The notes beneath the pieces were generated by a model, which saw nothing but the letters and a program-made list of their open reading frames with translations, was not told the DNA's origin and did no database searches. From NCBI GenBank assembly GCA_947178245.1, contig CAMWXO010000054.1:1-8844 (forward strand): a stretch of 8,844 nt of DNA. The letters are read 5' to 3'. The translations under genes and the position numbers were made by a program. Positions 1 through 4,718 of the stretch are shown piece after piece. The DNA comes from an uncultured Porphyromonadaceae bacterium. Its GTDB lineage: Bacteria; Bacteroidota; Bacteroidia; Bacteroidales; Muribaculaceae. How positions within the stretch are numbered: position 1 is the stretch's first letter; every line of letters starts with the position of its first letter.

Positions 1-128
1 AGGTGCTCTGTGAGGTGCTTGATACGGATGGAGAAGAGTGCGATCTGGCTTTCGGGGCTTCCGGTGTCGTTCTTGCCCTGGCCATACTTCTCGAAGATAG
101 CCTGCTTTTCTTCTGTGGAAAGATGCAT
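1..128 (-). CDS. rpsO: 30S ribosomal protein S15, N-terminal part (runs off the left edge)
   Basis: Ribosomal protein S15 binds the central domain of 16S rRNA early in assembly of the 30S platform. The reverse complement from the ATG at 126-128 gives 42 full codons beginning MHLSTEEKQAIFEKYG, followed by the conserved S15 block DTGSPESQIALFSIRI and HLTEHL. Full-length S15 is about 89 residues, so roughly the first half is present and the gene continues past base 1. No strong Shine-Dalgarno is visible, as is usual in Bacteroidota. The gene lies downstream of a recognisable promoter (388-419) and a long structured leader, described separately. S15 represses its own translation in several bacteria through leader structures that differ between lineages, so the leader may be the control site; that is inference. 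Confidence 0.95.
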   Translation of the reverse strand, partial: MHLSTEEKQAIFEKYGQGKNDTGSPESQIALFSIRIKHLTEH

Positions 129-156
129 GATTGTGAGAGTTTAAAGTTAATAATTT

Positions 157-300
157 AAGTTTCGCTTGCTCAACTTAAATTGGTTTAAGAGGTTTAATAG
201 AGTTTAGGAGGTTTAGGAGAACTTATTAAACTTATAAACCCTTTAAACCTTATAAACTTCTTAAACTTTCTAAACCTCAACTTGAGCTTGCGAAAGTTGA
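157..300 (-). repeat. AT-rich 9-bp RGTTTA repeat element, copy 1 (rpsO leader)
   Basis: The plus strand at 182-218 reads GGTTTAAGA, GGTTTAATA, GAGTTTAGGA, GGTTTAGGA. From about 227 to 277 the same kind of unit appears in reverse complement (TAAACC and TAAACT words at 9-bp spacing, at least five). The two halves meet head to head and could fold into a long imperfect hairpin. The right end is a stem-loop module with perfect 7-bp arms TCAACTT (277-283) and AAGTTGA (294-300). The left end carries a related module (157-176) with AAGTT and AACTT arms, 16 of 20 positions matching the inverted right module. The element lies between the rpsO promoter and start codon, ending about 28 nt before the ATG. 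A second copy is at 1531-1632. Confidence 0.7.
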
Positions 301-315
301 ATTAATAATAGGCCG

Positions 316-381
316 CCTTTCTTCAAAAGGGCCCTCGCCGGGGTCTCTCTCCCCTGTGTCGGCGATCCCTTTCTTCAAAAG
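316..381 (-). promoter_or_regulatory. Structured 5' leader of rpsO: GC hairpin between two copies of a 14-nt repeat
   Basis: On the minus strand the early rpsO transcript carries CTTTTGAAGAAAGG twice, at 368-381 and 316-329, exactly 52 bp apart. Each copy can fold into a small hairpin (CTTT or CCTTT pairing with AAAG or AAAGG around a TGAAG loop). Between them, 336-364 forms a stronger hairpin. CGCC and GGGG on the 5' side pair with CCCC and GGCG on the 3' side, with an AGAGAGA loop (344-350) and a 6-nt bulge (355-360). Three hairpins in the leader of a ribosomal protein gene suggest autoregulation by S15 or attenuation. I do not recognise a described RNA family here; the function is inferred from position alone. 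Confidence 0.45.
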
Positions 382-387
382 ACGCTG

Positions 388-419
388 CAAAATTACATTT
401 TTTTACCGGAATATGCAAA
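388..419 (-). promoter_or_regulatory. Bacteroidota-type promoter for rpsO
   Basis: Read on the minus strand, TTTG (416-419) is followed after 20 nt by TAATTTTG (388-395). This matches the Bacteroidota sigma-ABfA consensus of TTTG at -33 and TAnnTTTG at -7 with a 19-21 nt spacer. Transcription would begin near 380, giving rpsO a leader of about 250 nt. The promoter lies just downstream of the probable terminator at 442-457 of the neighbouring minus-strand gene, consistent with a fresh transcription start. Confidence 0.65.
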
Positions 420-441
420 TTATCAGCGCCAATAATATTCA

Positions 442-457
442 AAAAGTGGTCGGCCAC
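442..457 (-). terminator. Probable rho-independent terminator of the DKNYY gene
   Basis: On the minus strand GTGG pairs with CCAC around a CCGA loop (446-457), and the stem is followed by TTTTT (441-445). It lies about 90 nt past the stop codon of the DKNYY gene and just ahead of the rpsO promoter, the expected position for a terminator. The stem is only 4 bp, so it may work together with the larger hairpin at 474-519. Confidence 0.45.
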
Positions 458-473
458 CCTGAAAACAGACAAA

Positions 474-519
474 TCCGGACTGGGATGCGTAGGATTATGT
501 CATATCCCACGCTACCGGA
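474..519 (-). other. Interrupted inverted repeat in the 3' region of the DKNYY gene
   Basis: TCCGG (474-478) and TGGGAT (481-486) pair with ATCCCA (504-509) and CCGGA (515-519). This gives an 11-bp stem with unequal bulges (2 nt and 5 nt) and a 17-nt loop. It sits about 30 nt after the DKNYY stop codon and is probably part of the transcript end structure, with the small terminator hairpin further downstream. There is no clean T-run next to it. Confidence 0.4.
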
Positions 520-548
520 AAGTTAAAATCCCCCCGCCGCGTCCACAG

Positions 549-1163
549 CTATATTTTCCGACCCAGGTAATAGGTGTTCCACTTGTCTTCGGCATATCCG
601 TCGTAAAGCACTTTAAAACCATCGACGGAAGCGCCATTGATTTTCTCTCCATCAAAATAGACATTCCACTTGTCTTTGGCATATCCCCAGCCGAGCACTT
701 CAAAACTGCCGGCTGAAGCTCCGGAAATCTTCCGGCCGTCGAAATATACATCCCATTTATCTATCGCATACCAATCGGGAAGTACTTTAAAGCTGCCCGC
801 TGAGCTTCCACTGACCTTCTCGCCGTTGTAATAGACATCCCACTTGTCTTTTGCATATCCATAGCCGAGCGCTTCGAATGAACCGCTCGTGGCACCCGAT
901 ATTTTCTCACCACAATAGTATACGTTCCATCTGTCTTTGGCATAGCCATCCTTGAGTATCGTGAAGCTTGATGCAGAAGCACCATCCACCCTCCGGCCTG
1001 CAAAAAACACATTATTGTTCGACACAAGATAAGGGGAGCGCTGACGGCGCTCCTGCTGCCCGCATGATTCATGCCAACGGTGATCGCTCTCCCAATCGCG
1101 GCAATATGCGTCACCACTGCATAAACTGAAGAATAACGTAATTATAAAAAGGATCTGTTTCAT
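549..1163 (-). CDS. Exported DKNYY-repeat protein
   Basis: 204 residues of unknown function. The start was set at the ATG at 1163 because it gives a proper signal peptide (MKQILFIITLFFSLCSGDA); the longer in-frame extension adds 24 residues of poor quality. C15 in FSLC is a weak lipobox candidate, and cleavage after A19 by signal peptidase I is the alternative. From residue 73 to the end the protein is a tandem array of 29-residue units with the pattern GYAKDKWxVYYxGxKISGASxxSFxxL: four full units starting at residues 73, 102, 131 and 160, and a final half unit from 189. A degenerate unit precedes them (about 48-72). This is the DKNYY family, common in exported proteins of Bacteroidota and proteobacteria; its ligand is not known. 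The gene stands alone between a CDF pseudogene and rpsO. The array ends mid-unit at GRKI, so the last unit may be trimmed. Confidence 0.85.
   Translation of the reverse strand: MKQILFIITLFFSLCSGDAYCRDWESDHRWHESCGQQERRQRSPYLVSNNNVFFAGRRVDGASASSFTILKDGYAKDRWNVYYCGEKISGATSGSFEALGYGYAKDKWDVYYNGEKVSGSSAGSFKVLPDWYAIDKWDVYFDGRKISGASAGSFEVLGWGYAKDKWNVYFDGEKINGASVDGFKVLYDGYAEDKWNTYYLGRKI
552..947 (-). repeat. Tandem 87-bp coding repeat (DKNYY units)
   Basis: Inside the DKNYY gene the 29-residue unit recurs every 87 bp: four complete units and a 16-residue remnant. On the plus strand the words CCACTTGTCTT and GGCATATCC recur at this spacing. The units have diverged in DNA and protein sequence, so this is an old array, although unequal crossing-over could still change the copy number. 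Confidence 0.8.
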
Positions 1164-1173
1164 AATCAATATG

Positions 1174-1194
1174 TGTCTGTGTATAAAACAGACA
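1174..1194. repeat. Perfect 7-bp inverted repeat between the CDF remnant and the DKNYY gene
   Basis: TGTCTGT (1174-1180) and ACAGACA (1188-1194) are perfect inverted arms around a 7-nt AT-rich loop. The site lies in the 49-bp gap between the stop of the CDF remnant (1213) and the DKNYY start codon (1163). It could end the former CDF transcript, form part of the DKNYY leader, or be a regulator site. I found no TAnnTTTG box for the DKNYY gene in this gap. Confidence 0.4.
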
Positions 1195-1212
1195 AAACAA
1201 TTGATGGTTGGA

Positions 1213-1507
1213 TTAATCGGCAGAGATAATGTCATGATCCTTACATCTGCACTCCGCGGTCTCGGCCTCTATGGTGGAATGAGCGATCCCGGCAGCGCGC
1301 GCTTTCTCACGAAGCCTCGAGACAACCATATCGAGACTATCTGCCGATTCAATGACAGCATGCACCGTCATGGCGTTCTCGGTCGTAGACAAAGCCCACA
1401 TTCAGGGCGATCCCGAGCTTGAATGCAGTATTGAGCGACGACGCGTCGATCGCGTGTTCGTGATGATGATGGTGGTGATGGTGACCTCCGGAATGAGTAT
1501 AATTCAT
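1213..1507 (-). pseudogene. Cation diffusion facilitator (CzcD-type) transporter, internally deleted and frameshifted
   Basis: CDF transporters are inner-membrane proton antiporters that expel Zn2+, Co2+ or Cd2+; full length is about 300 residues. From the ATG at 1507 the reading frame gives a CDF N-terminus: eight consecutive histidines (residues 9-16), then LNTAFKLGIALNVGF, the start of TM1. The frame then runs out of register and stops at 1349-1351 (52 residues). A second frame starts exactly at the break (from 1401). It reads MWALSTTENAMTVH, then GIAHSTIEAE and CRCKDHD, ending at 1213: the conserved C-terminal cytoplasmic metal-binding domain of the same family. The middle, about 200 residues covering the transmembrane helices and metal sites, is missing. 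The shared DNA around TGGGCTTTGTC can encode both NVGFV and WALS in different frames, suggesting deletion between short direct repeats. It cannot transport metal as it stands. Confidence 0.85.
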
Positions 1508-1530
1508 TGCTGTATATGTTTTAATTTAAT

Positions 1531-1632
1531 GGGTTTATGAGGTTTATGAGGTTTAAGAGGTTTAGTTCTACCTTAAACCATTTAAACTATTTAAACCACC
1601 TAAACTTCAACTCGGGCTTGAGAAAGTTGAAA
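1531..1632 (-). repeat. AT-rich 9-bp RGTTTA repeat element, copy 2 (ahead of the CDF remnant)
   Basis: The plus strand carries GGTTTATGA (1532-1540), GGTTTATGA (1541-1549), GGTTTAAGA (1550-1558) and GGTTTAG (1559-1565). These are followed by four units of the reverse complement at 9-bp spacing (about 1571-1606). The right end is a stem-loop module with perfect arms TTCAACT (1607-1613) and AGTTGAA (1625-1631). This module matches the right end of copy 1 at 23 of 27 positions. As in copy 1, the element precedes a minus-strand start codon (24 nt here) with the stem-loop end farthest from the gene. The left-hand module of copy 1 is absent. Confidence 0.7.
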
Positions 1633-1664
1633 TTTTAATTCTAATTATAAAACATATAACACAA

Positions 1665-1698
1665 GCGGATAGAATAACATGGCGGATAGAATAACATG
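1665..1698. repeat. Perfect 17-bp tandem duplication
   Basis: GCGGATAGAATAACATG occurs twice in direct succession (1665-1681 and 1682-1698) with no mismatch. It lies in the gap between the monooxygenase-type lipoprotein gene and the CDF remnant. An exact duplication suggests a recent slippage event or a paired binding site; nothing shows which. The rest of the 1508-1736 gap is the repeat element (1531-1632), AT-rich sequence (1633-1660) and the hairpin at 1704-1728. Confidence 0.8.
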
Positions 1699-1703
1699 AA
1701 AGC

Positions 1704-1728
1704 AAGTTTGCAACATGGTTGCAAACTT
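1704..1728 (-). terminator. Perfect 11-bp hairpin after the nmrA-marR-monooxygenase operon
   Basis: AAGTTTGCAAC (1704-1714) and GTTGCAAACTT (1718-1728) are perfect inverted arms with a 3-nt loop. The hairpin begins 8 nt after the stop codon of the lipoprotein gene, the right place for an operon terminator, but no T-run follows on the minus strand. The right arm contains TAAGTTTG on the minus strand (1722-1729), which fits the Bacteroidota -7 box for the CDF remnant, although no -33 box is visible at the right distance. A regulator site is a third possibility. Confidence 0.5.
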
Positions 1729-1736
1729 ACGAAACC

Positions 1737-2189
1737 TCATTCTATGAAGTTGGAGAGTTTGTTGCGGGGATTTAATGGAATCACATCATCAAGCTGCAGG
1801 GAATCGACCATGTGGAGAGTGCCCTGCTTATACTTCTGGAAATGCTCCGAGGCGATGTGACTTCTGTATGCTTCCTGACTCGCGTAGGTCTCCAGAATGG
1901 TGATCAGGAAGGGATTCTCTTTATCTGCGACGGCATACATGGTCAATACTCCCGGCTCGGTCTCCAATGAAGTGGTTCCGACCTCGACGGCATATTTCAT
2001 ATATTCGTCAATATACTCAGGATTAACCTTTATCTTCGACAGTCGCACTATTCCATCGGACTGCATAGGTAACTTCTCACACATATCGAATTTTTCAGTT
2101 GATGCTTCAGTTGAATGGCCTCCGCCACAGCCACTGAATAATATCAGAGCCGCGGCGAAAGACAAAAGTATTTTCAGTGATCGGATCAT
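1737..2189 (-). CDS. Lipoprotein with antibiotic-biosynthesis-monooxygenase (ABM) fold
   Basis: 150 residues. Residues 1-21 are a lipoprotein signal: charged start MIRSLK, hydrophobic core, then LFSGC with C21 as the lipidated cysteine, followed by GGG. This places the protein in the periplasm or outer membrane. Residues about 45-135 fit the ABM/YgiN-type ferredoxin-like domain: IVRLSKIKVNPEYIDEYMKY, EPGVLTMYAVAD, FLITILETYASQEAYRSHIAS and EHFQKYK. Proteins of this family are small cofactor-free oxygenases or heme- or quinone-binding dimers acting on aromatic compounds; the substrate here is unknown. The signal peptide fixes the start at 2189, which puts its first 83 bp inside the end of the marR frame. 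It is the last gene of the nmrA-marR-ABM operon and is followed by a hairpin. Confidence 0.85.
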   Translation of the reverse strand: MIRSLKILLSFAAALILFSGCGGGHSTEASTEKFDMCEKLPMQSDGIVRLSKIKVNPEYIDEYMKYAVEVGTTSLETEPGVLTMYAVADKENPFLITILETYASQEAYRSHIASEHFQKYKQGTLHMVDSLQLDDVIPLNPRNKLSNFIE

Positions 2190-2703
2190 AGTAAATCATT
2201 TTTGCTCCGGTTATCACGCATGTTATTATATTATCTTTAGCGTATTGCTCATCGGCATCACTCAAGCAGGCTGCCGGTGAATGCAAATTGGCATATATTT
2301 TCTTGAGAAAGCCTATTCCGGTTTCATATTCTTCTTCAGTCATACCCCTTCTGCCTCTCCCGATTGCCATATTGATGGCTTCGGTTATCCTATCACGGTT
2401 CTGAATTGCTTGTTGAGTAAGGTAGATGGCGTTTTTTGAGCCTGACACGGCCTTGCGGACTATGAATCCATGCTCTTCCAACGCATTAAGCGACCTGCTT
2501 ATTGCGGCCCTGTCCTTATTCACACACCGCGCGATGTCGCTTTGGCTTTGTCCGTCTTTCAGAAAAAGATTCTGCAGTATGGCAAACTGGGCATGGTTGA
2601 GCGGCAGGCCGACATTGTGTAACGAGCGGTTGAGTTCAGCCACAAGGGAGTTGAAAGCAAAATCAAGCCACACTCCCAATAAATCATATTCCGGTTTCCT
2701 CAT
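2107..2703 (-). CDS. MarR-family transcriptional regulator with an unusual C-terminal tail
   Basis: 198 residues. Residues about 37-100 form the winged helix-turn-helix: LNHAQFAILQNLFLKDG, the helix pair QSDIARCVNKDRAAISRSLNALEEHGF, and a wing around VRKAVSGSKNAIYLT. MarR dimers usually repress adjacent genes and release DNA when they bind phenolic compounds or are oxidised. The start ATG overlaps the stop of the NmrA-like gene (ATGA, 2700-2703), which suggests translational coupling. The 18-bp palindrome at 3582-3599 upstream of the operon is the likely operator (inference). Typical family members end near residue 143 (IYANLHS). This frame runs 55 residues further and overlaps the lipoprotein gene by 83 bp, so a normal stop codon may have been lost or a short tail gained. 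Cysteines at 60, 147 and 162 could be redox sites, but that is untested. Confidence 0.88.
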   Translation of the reverse strand: MRKPEYDLLGVWLDFAFNSLVAELNRSLHNVGLPLNHAQFAILQNLFLKDGQSQSDIARCVNKDRAAISRSLNALEEHGFIVRKAVSGSKNAIYLTQQAIQNRDRITEAINMAIGRGRRGMTEEEYETGIGFLKKIYANLHSPAACLSDADEQYAKDNIITCVITGAKMIYYDPITENTFVFRRGSDIIQWLWRRPFN

Positions 2704-3566
2704 TTCAGTTCCTTTTTAAGGAATTCAAAGAATGTTGTCGGCGTTCGTTTAAGAATAGCGGCCGTAACGAATGGACTGCCGCAAAAGTCACCGCCATTAT
2801 AATGATGAAACATTTTCAGTAGAGTTTCTATCGAATATTCCGGCACATTTTTACCCGCCATAGATTTACGCATCTCGTCGTCGGAGATATACTTCAATTC
2901 AATTTTTTGTCCGATGACCTTTTCCATCGCCGAAAGCATTTCCGATGCTGAGAGATTATCAGGCCCGCAAAATTCCAATGTGGCGTAATGATACATGTTG
3001 CCGAGAGCGATTTCTGCAACACAGTTCCCGAAGTCTTTGACATCTATCAGATTTATCCGGTTTTTACTATCTATTTCCCTAAAGAACTTCTGCACAAAGA
3101 TCTTGCCACTGATAAGCGCCTCCCTTGAGTTCAGTATGTTCTGCATAAAAGGAGCCGGCTGCCCAATGGTATAAACAAGACCGGAATCCACAAGCGCCCT
3201 TTCAACTTCAAGCTTCTGCCTATGGTGCGACAACTCCGGCTCTATGGAATGGAGTACTGACTGATATATAAACCTGTTTATTCCGACTTCTTTAGCGGCT
3301 TTGACAGCCAGTTTTCCTATTTCAGCTTCATCTTCCCTTGCTGTAGGACAAATATAATATACAGCGTCCATTCCTCTCATGGCTGAAAGCAGATCATCAT
3401 ACGACGCTATATCTCCCGCAATTGTGTCTATTGCTCCGAGACCGAGCATTTCTTTGGCCTTTTTATCGGAATGTACCATTGCCCTGACATCCATACCCTT
3501 TGAAGCCATTGCCTTGACAACTGCTTTCCCGGTTAATCCTGTGGATGATGTGACTAATATTTTCAT
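2700..3566 (-). CDS. NmrA-like NAD(P)-binding protein (atypical SDR; possible quinone reductase)
   Basis: 288 residues from the ATG at 3566; the 11 residues that can be read upstream come from the operator region. The N-terminus MKILVTSSTGLTGKAV is a Rossmann dinucleotide-binding loop of the TGxxGxxG type. Next come DVRAMVHSDKKAKE (beta2 and the cofactor-selecting region), GDIASYDDLLSAMRGMDAVYYICP, and IGQPAPFMQNIL in the substrate half. This matches the NmrA/QorB/NAD(P)H-binding group of atypical short-chain dehydrogenases. Some members reduce quinones and others only sense the NAD(P) redox state. The SDR tyrosine-lysine pair is not obvious, as expected for this group. It is the first gene of the operon with marR and the ABM lipoprotein, which favours a role in handling quinone-like or aromatic stress; substrate not determined. 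Confidence 0.87.
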   Translation of the reverse strand: MKILVTSSTGLTGKAVVKAMASKGMDVRAMVHSDKKAKEMLGLGAIDTIAGDIASYDDLLSAMRGMDAVYYICPTAREDEAEIGKLAVKAAKEVGINRFIYQSVLHSIEPELSHHRQKLEVERALVDSGLVYTIGQPAPFMQNILNSREALISGKIFVQKFFREIDSKNRINLIDVKDFGNCVAEIALGNMYHYATLEFCGPDNLSASEMLSAMEKVIGQKIELKYISDDEMRKSMAGKNVPEYSIETLLKMFHHYNGGDFCGSPFVTAAILKRTPTTFFEFLKKELK

Positions 3567-3581
3567 TTTATATATTAATTT

Positions 3582-3599
3582 TTGTTGATATATCAACAA
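3582..3599. promoter_or_regulatory. Perfect 18-bp palindrome, candidate MarR operator
   Basis: TTGTTGATATATCAACAA is a perfect 9+9 palindrome in the 86-bp divergent gap between the NmrA-like gene and the amidohydrolase gene. MarR dimers typically bind 16-20 bp palindromes of this kind. The site is 15 nt from the nmrA-like start codon, covers its predicted transcription start and overlaps the predicted -33 box of the amidohydrolase. One bound dimer could therefore shut both promoters. Assignment to the MarR encoded in the adjacent operon is inference from position and symmetry. Confidence 0.65.
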
Positions 3600-3616
3600 T
3601 ATCCAAATATGATTTG
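3585..3616 (+). promoter_or_regulatory. Possible promoter of the amidohydrolase gene
   Basis: On the plus strand, TTG (3585-3587, inside the palindrome) is followed by TATGATTTG (3608-3616), a -7-like box with one extra base between TA and TTTG. It overlaps the -7 box of the opposite promoter, so the two may compete. The match is imperfect. Confidence 0.3.
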
Positions 3617-3634
3617 TTTACTTGTCAGAAACAA
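3604..3634 (-). promoter_or_regulatory. Probable promoter of the nmrA-marR-ABM operon
   Basis: On the minus strand, TTG (3632-3634) is followed after 20 nt by CATATTTG (3604-3611). This is one mismatch from the Bacteroidota -7 box TAnnTTTG. Transcription would start near 3597, inside the 18-bp palindrome. Confidence 0.4.
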
Positions 3635-3652
3635 TTTAACCAAATACAGATT

Positions 3653-4651
3653 ATGAAAATAATAGCATTAGAAGAGCACCTGGTCAGCAAATCGATAGGA
3701 GCTGCCGTGGCAAAGACTATCCAAGAGGCGTATCCTTACGCGCAGCAATTCTTGCATCCTGCTCCGGCAGACGCACCGAGCACTCCTGATCTGTTTGAGC
3801 TGGGAGAGCGCCGTATCGCCGAACTTGACAAGGCCGGCATAGACATGGAAGTGGTGTCGTATACAAATCCAACGCAGTGGCTTACAGGAGACGATGCCGT
3901 GACTCTGGCAAAGCAAGCCAATGACACGCTTTCCGAGACTGTGAAACCTTATCCCGACCGCTTCCGCGCTTTCGCAACACTTCCATGGAACAACCCGACA
4001 GCTGCCGCTGATGAACTACGCCGCACTGTAAATGAACTCGGATTTGTGGGTACACTCATTTCCGGACGTCCTCAGACAGGAAACGTATTCCTTGATGACA
4101 AGATGTATTATCCCGTATGGGAGGCGCTGACAGAACTTGATCTCCCGGTCTACATACATCCCAACTACACATCTGTTGATGCCGTCGATGCATACTATAA
4201 AGGTCTCGACGATCAACTCGACACAATCCTCAGCTCATACGGCTATGGCTGGCACTATGAGGCGGGGATACAGATAATACGGATGATTCTCGCCGGAGTC
4301 TTTGAGAAATATCCTACTCTAAAAGTTATTTCAGGACACTGGGGGGAAATGGTGCCTTATTTCCTTTATCGCCTTGACCAGATGTTCAAGCCGGAGGTCA
4401 CAGGGCTTTCAGACACCGTTTCAAACATCTACAGGAAGCATGTGTGGGTCTCGCCCAGCGGGCTTTATGATAACGATGCGCTTCAGTTCTGCGTCAACAA
4501 ACTCGGTATCGATCAACTCGTCTTCTCGGCAGACTGGCCATACGTGCCGATGGAGGGGGCAAGCTCTTTTGTAGAGAATGCACCGCTTTCTGATACGGAC
4601 AAGCAGAAATTCAGCCATCTTACAGCCTTTAAACTATTACATATATCATAA
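3653..4651 (+). CDS. Amidohydrolase-family (gamma-resorcylate decarboxylase/ACMSD-like) metalloenzyme
   Basis: 332 residues; start chosen at MKIIALEEH because family members begin at this strand. It is an amidohydrolase-2 TIM barrel. The metal ligands expected for gamma-resorcylate decarboxylase are all present: E7 and H9 in LEEH, H169 in VYIHPN, H229 in ISGHWGE and D294 in FSADWPY. Other family blocks are LAKQANDTLSETVKPYPDRF, FATLPWNNP, ELGFVGTLISG and LAGVFEKYP. Known relatives remove CO2 from hydroxybenzoates or from aminocarboxymuconate semialdehyde, without oxygen and through one divalent metal. A cytoplasmic aromatic acid decarboxylase or hydrolase is the best guess; the substrate cannot be read from the sequence. 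It is divergent from the nmrA-marR-ABM operon across a shared control region. No terminator is visible before the next gene 67 bp downstream. Confidence 0.9.
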   Translation: MKIIALEEHLVSKSIGAAVAKTIQEAYPYAQQFLHPAPADAPSTPDLFELGERRIAELDKAGIDMEVVSYTNPTQWLTGDDAVTLAKQANDTLSETVKPYPDRFRAFATLPWNNPTAAADELRRTVNELGFVGTLISGRPQTGNVFLDDKMYYPVWEALTELDLPVYIHPNYTSVDAVDAYYKGLDDQLDTILSSYGYGWHYEAGIQIIRMILAGVFEKYPTLKVISGHWGEMVPYFLYRLDQMFKPEVTGLSDTVSNIYRKHVWVSPSGLYDNDALQFCVNKLGIDQLVFSADWPYVPMEGASSFVENAPLSDTDKQKFSHLTAFKLLHIS

Positions 4652-4718
4652 AATACATGGATTGCAAAATAAATTCCGGTCAGGAATTGTTATTTTAGTT
4701 AGCCTATACACAATCCTT

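Noticed and set aside
157..300. The repeated GTTTA/TAAAC tracts as a CRISPR array or plasmid-type replication iterons
   Set aside because: Units are only 9 bp with no spacers, the halves are inverted, and no rep or cas gene is nearby. The second copy also lies in front of an ordinary gene remnant.
512..751. Minus-strand open frames at 512-751 and 761-1117
   Set aside because: They are alternate frames of the DKNYY repeat region; the 87-bp repeats make open shadows likely, and they have no recognisable protein features.
1704..1728. The 11-bp hairpin as a second MarR operator
   Set aside because: Its arms (AAGTTTGCAAC) share only the short word GTTG/CAAC with the 3582-3599 palindrome, and it sits right after the operon stop codon. 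A terminator-like role fits better.
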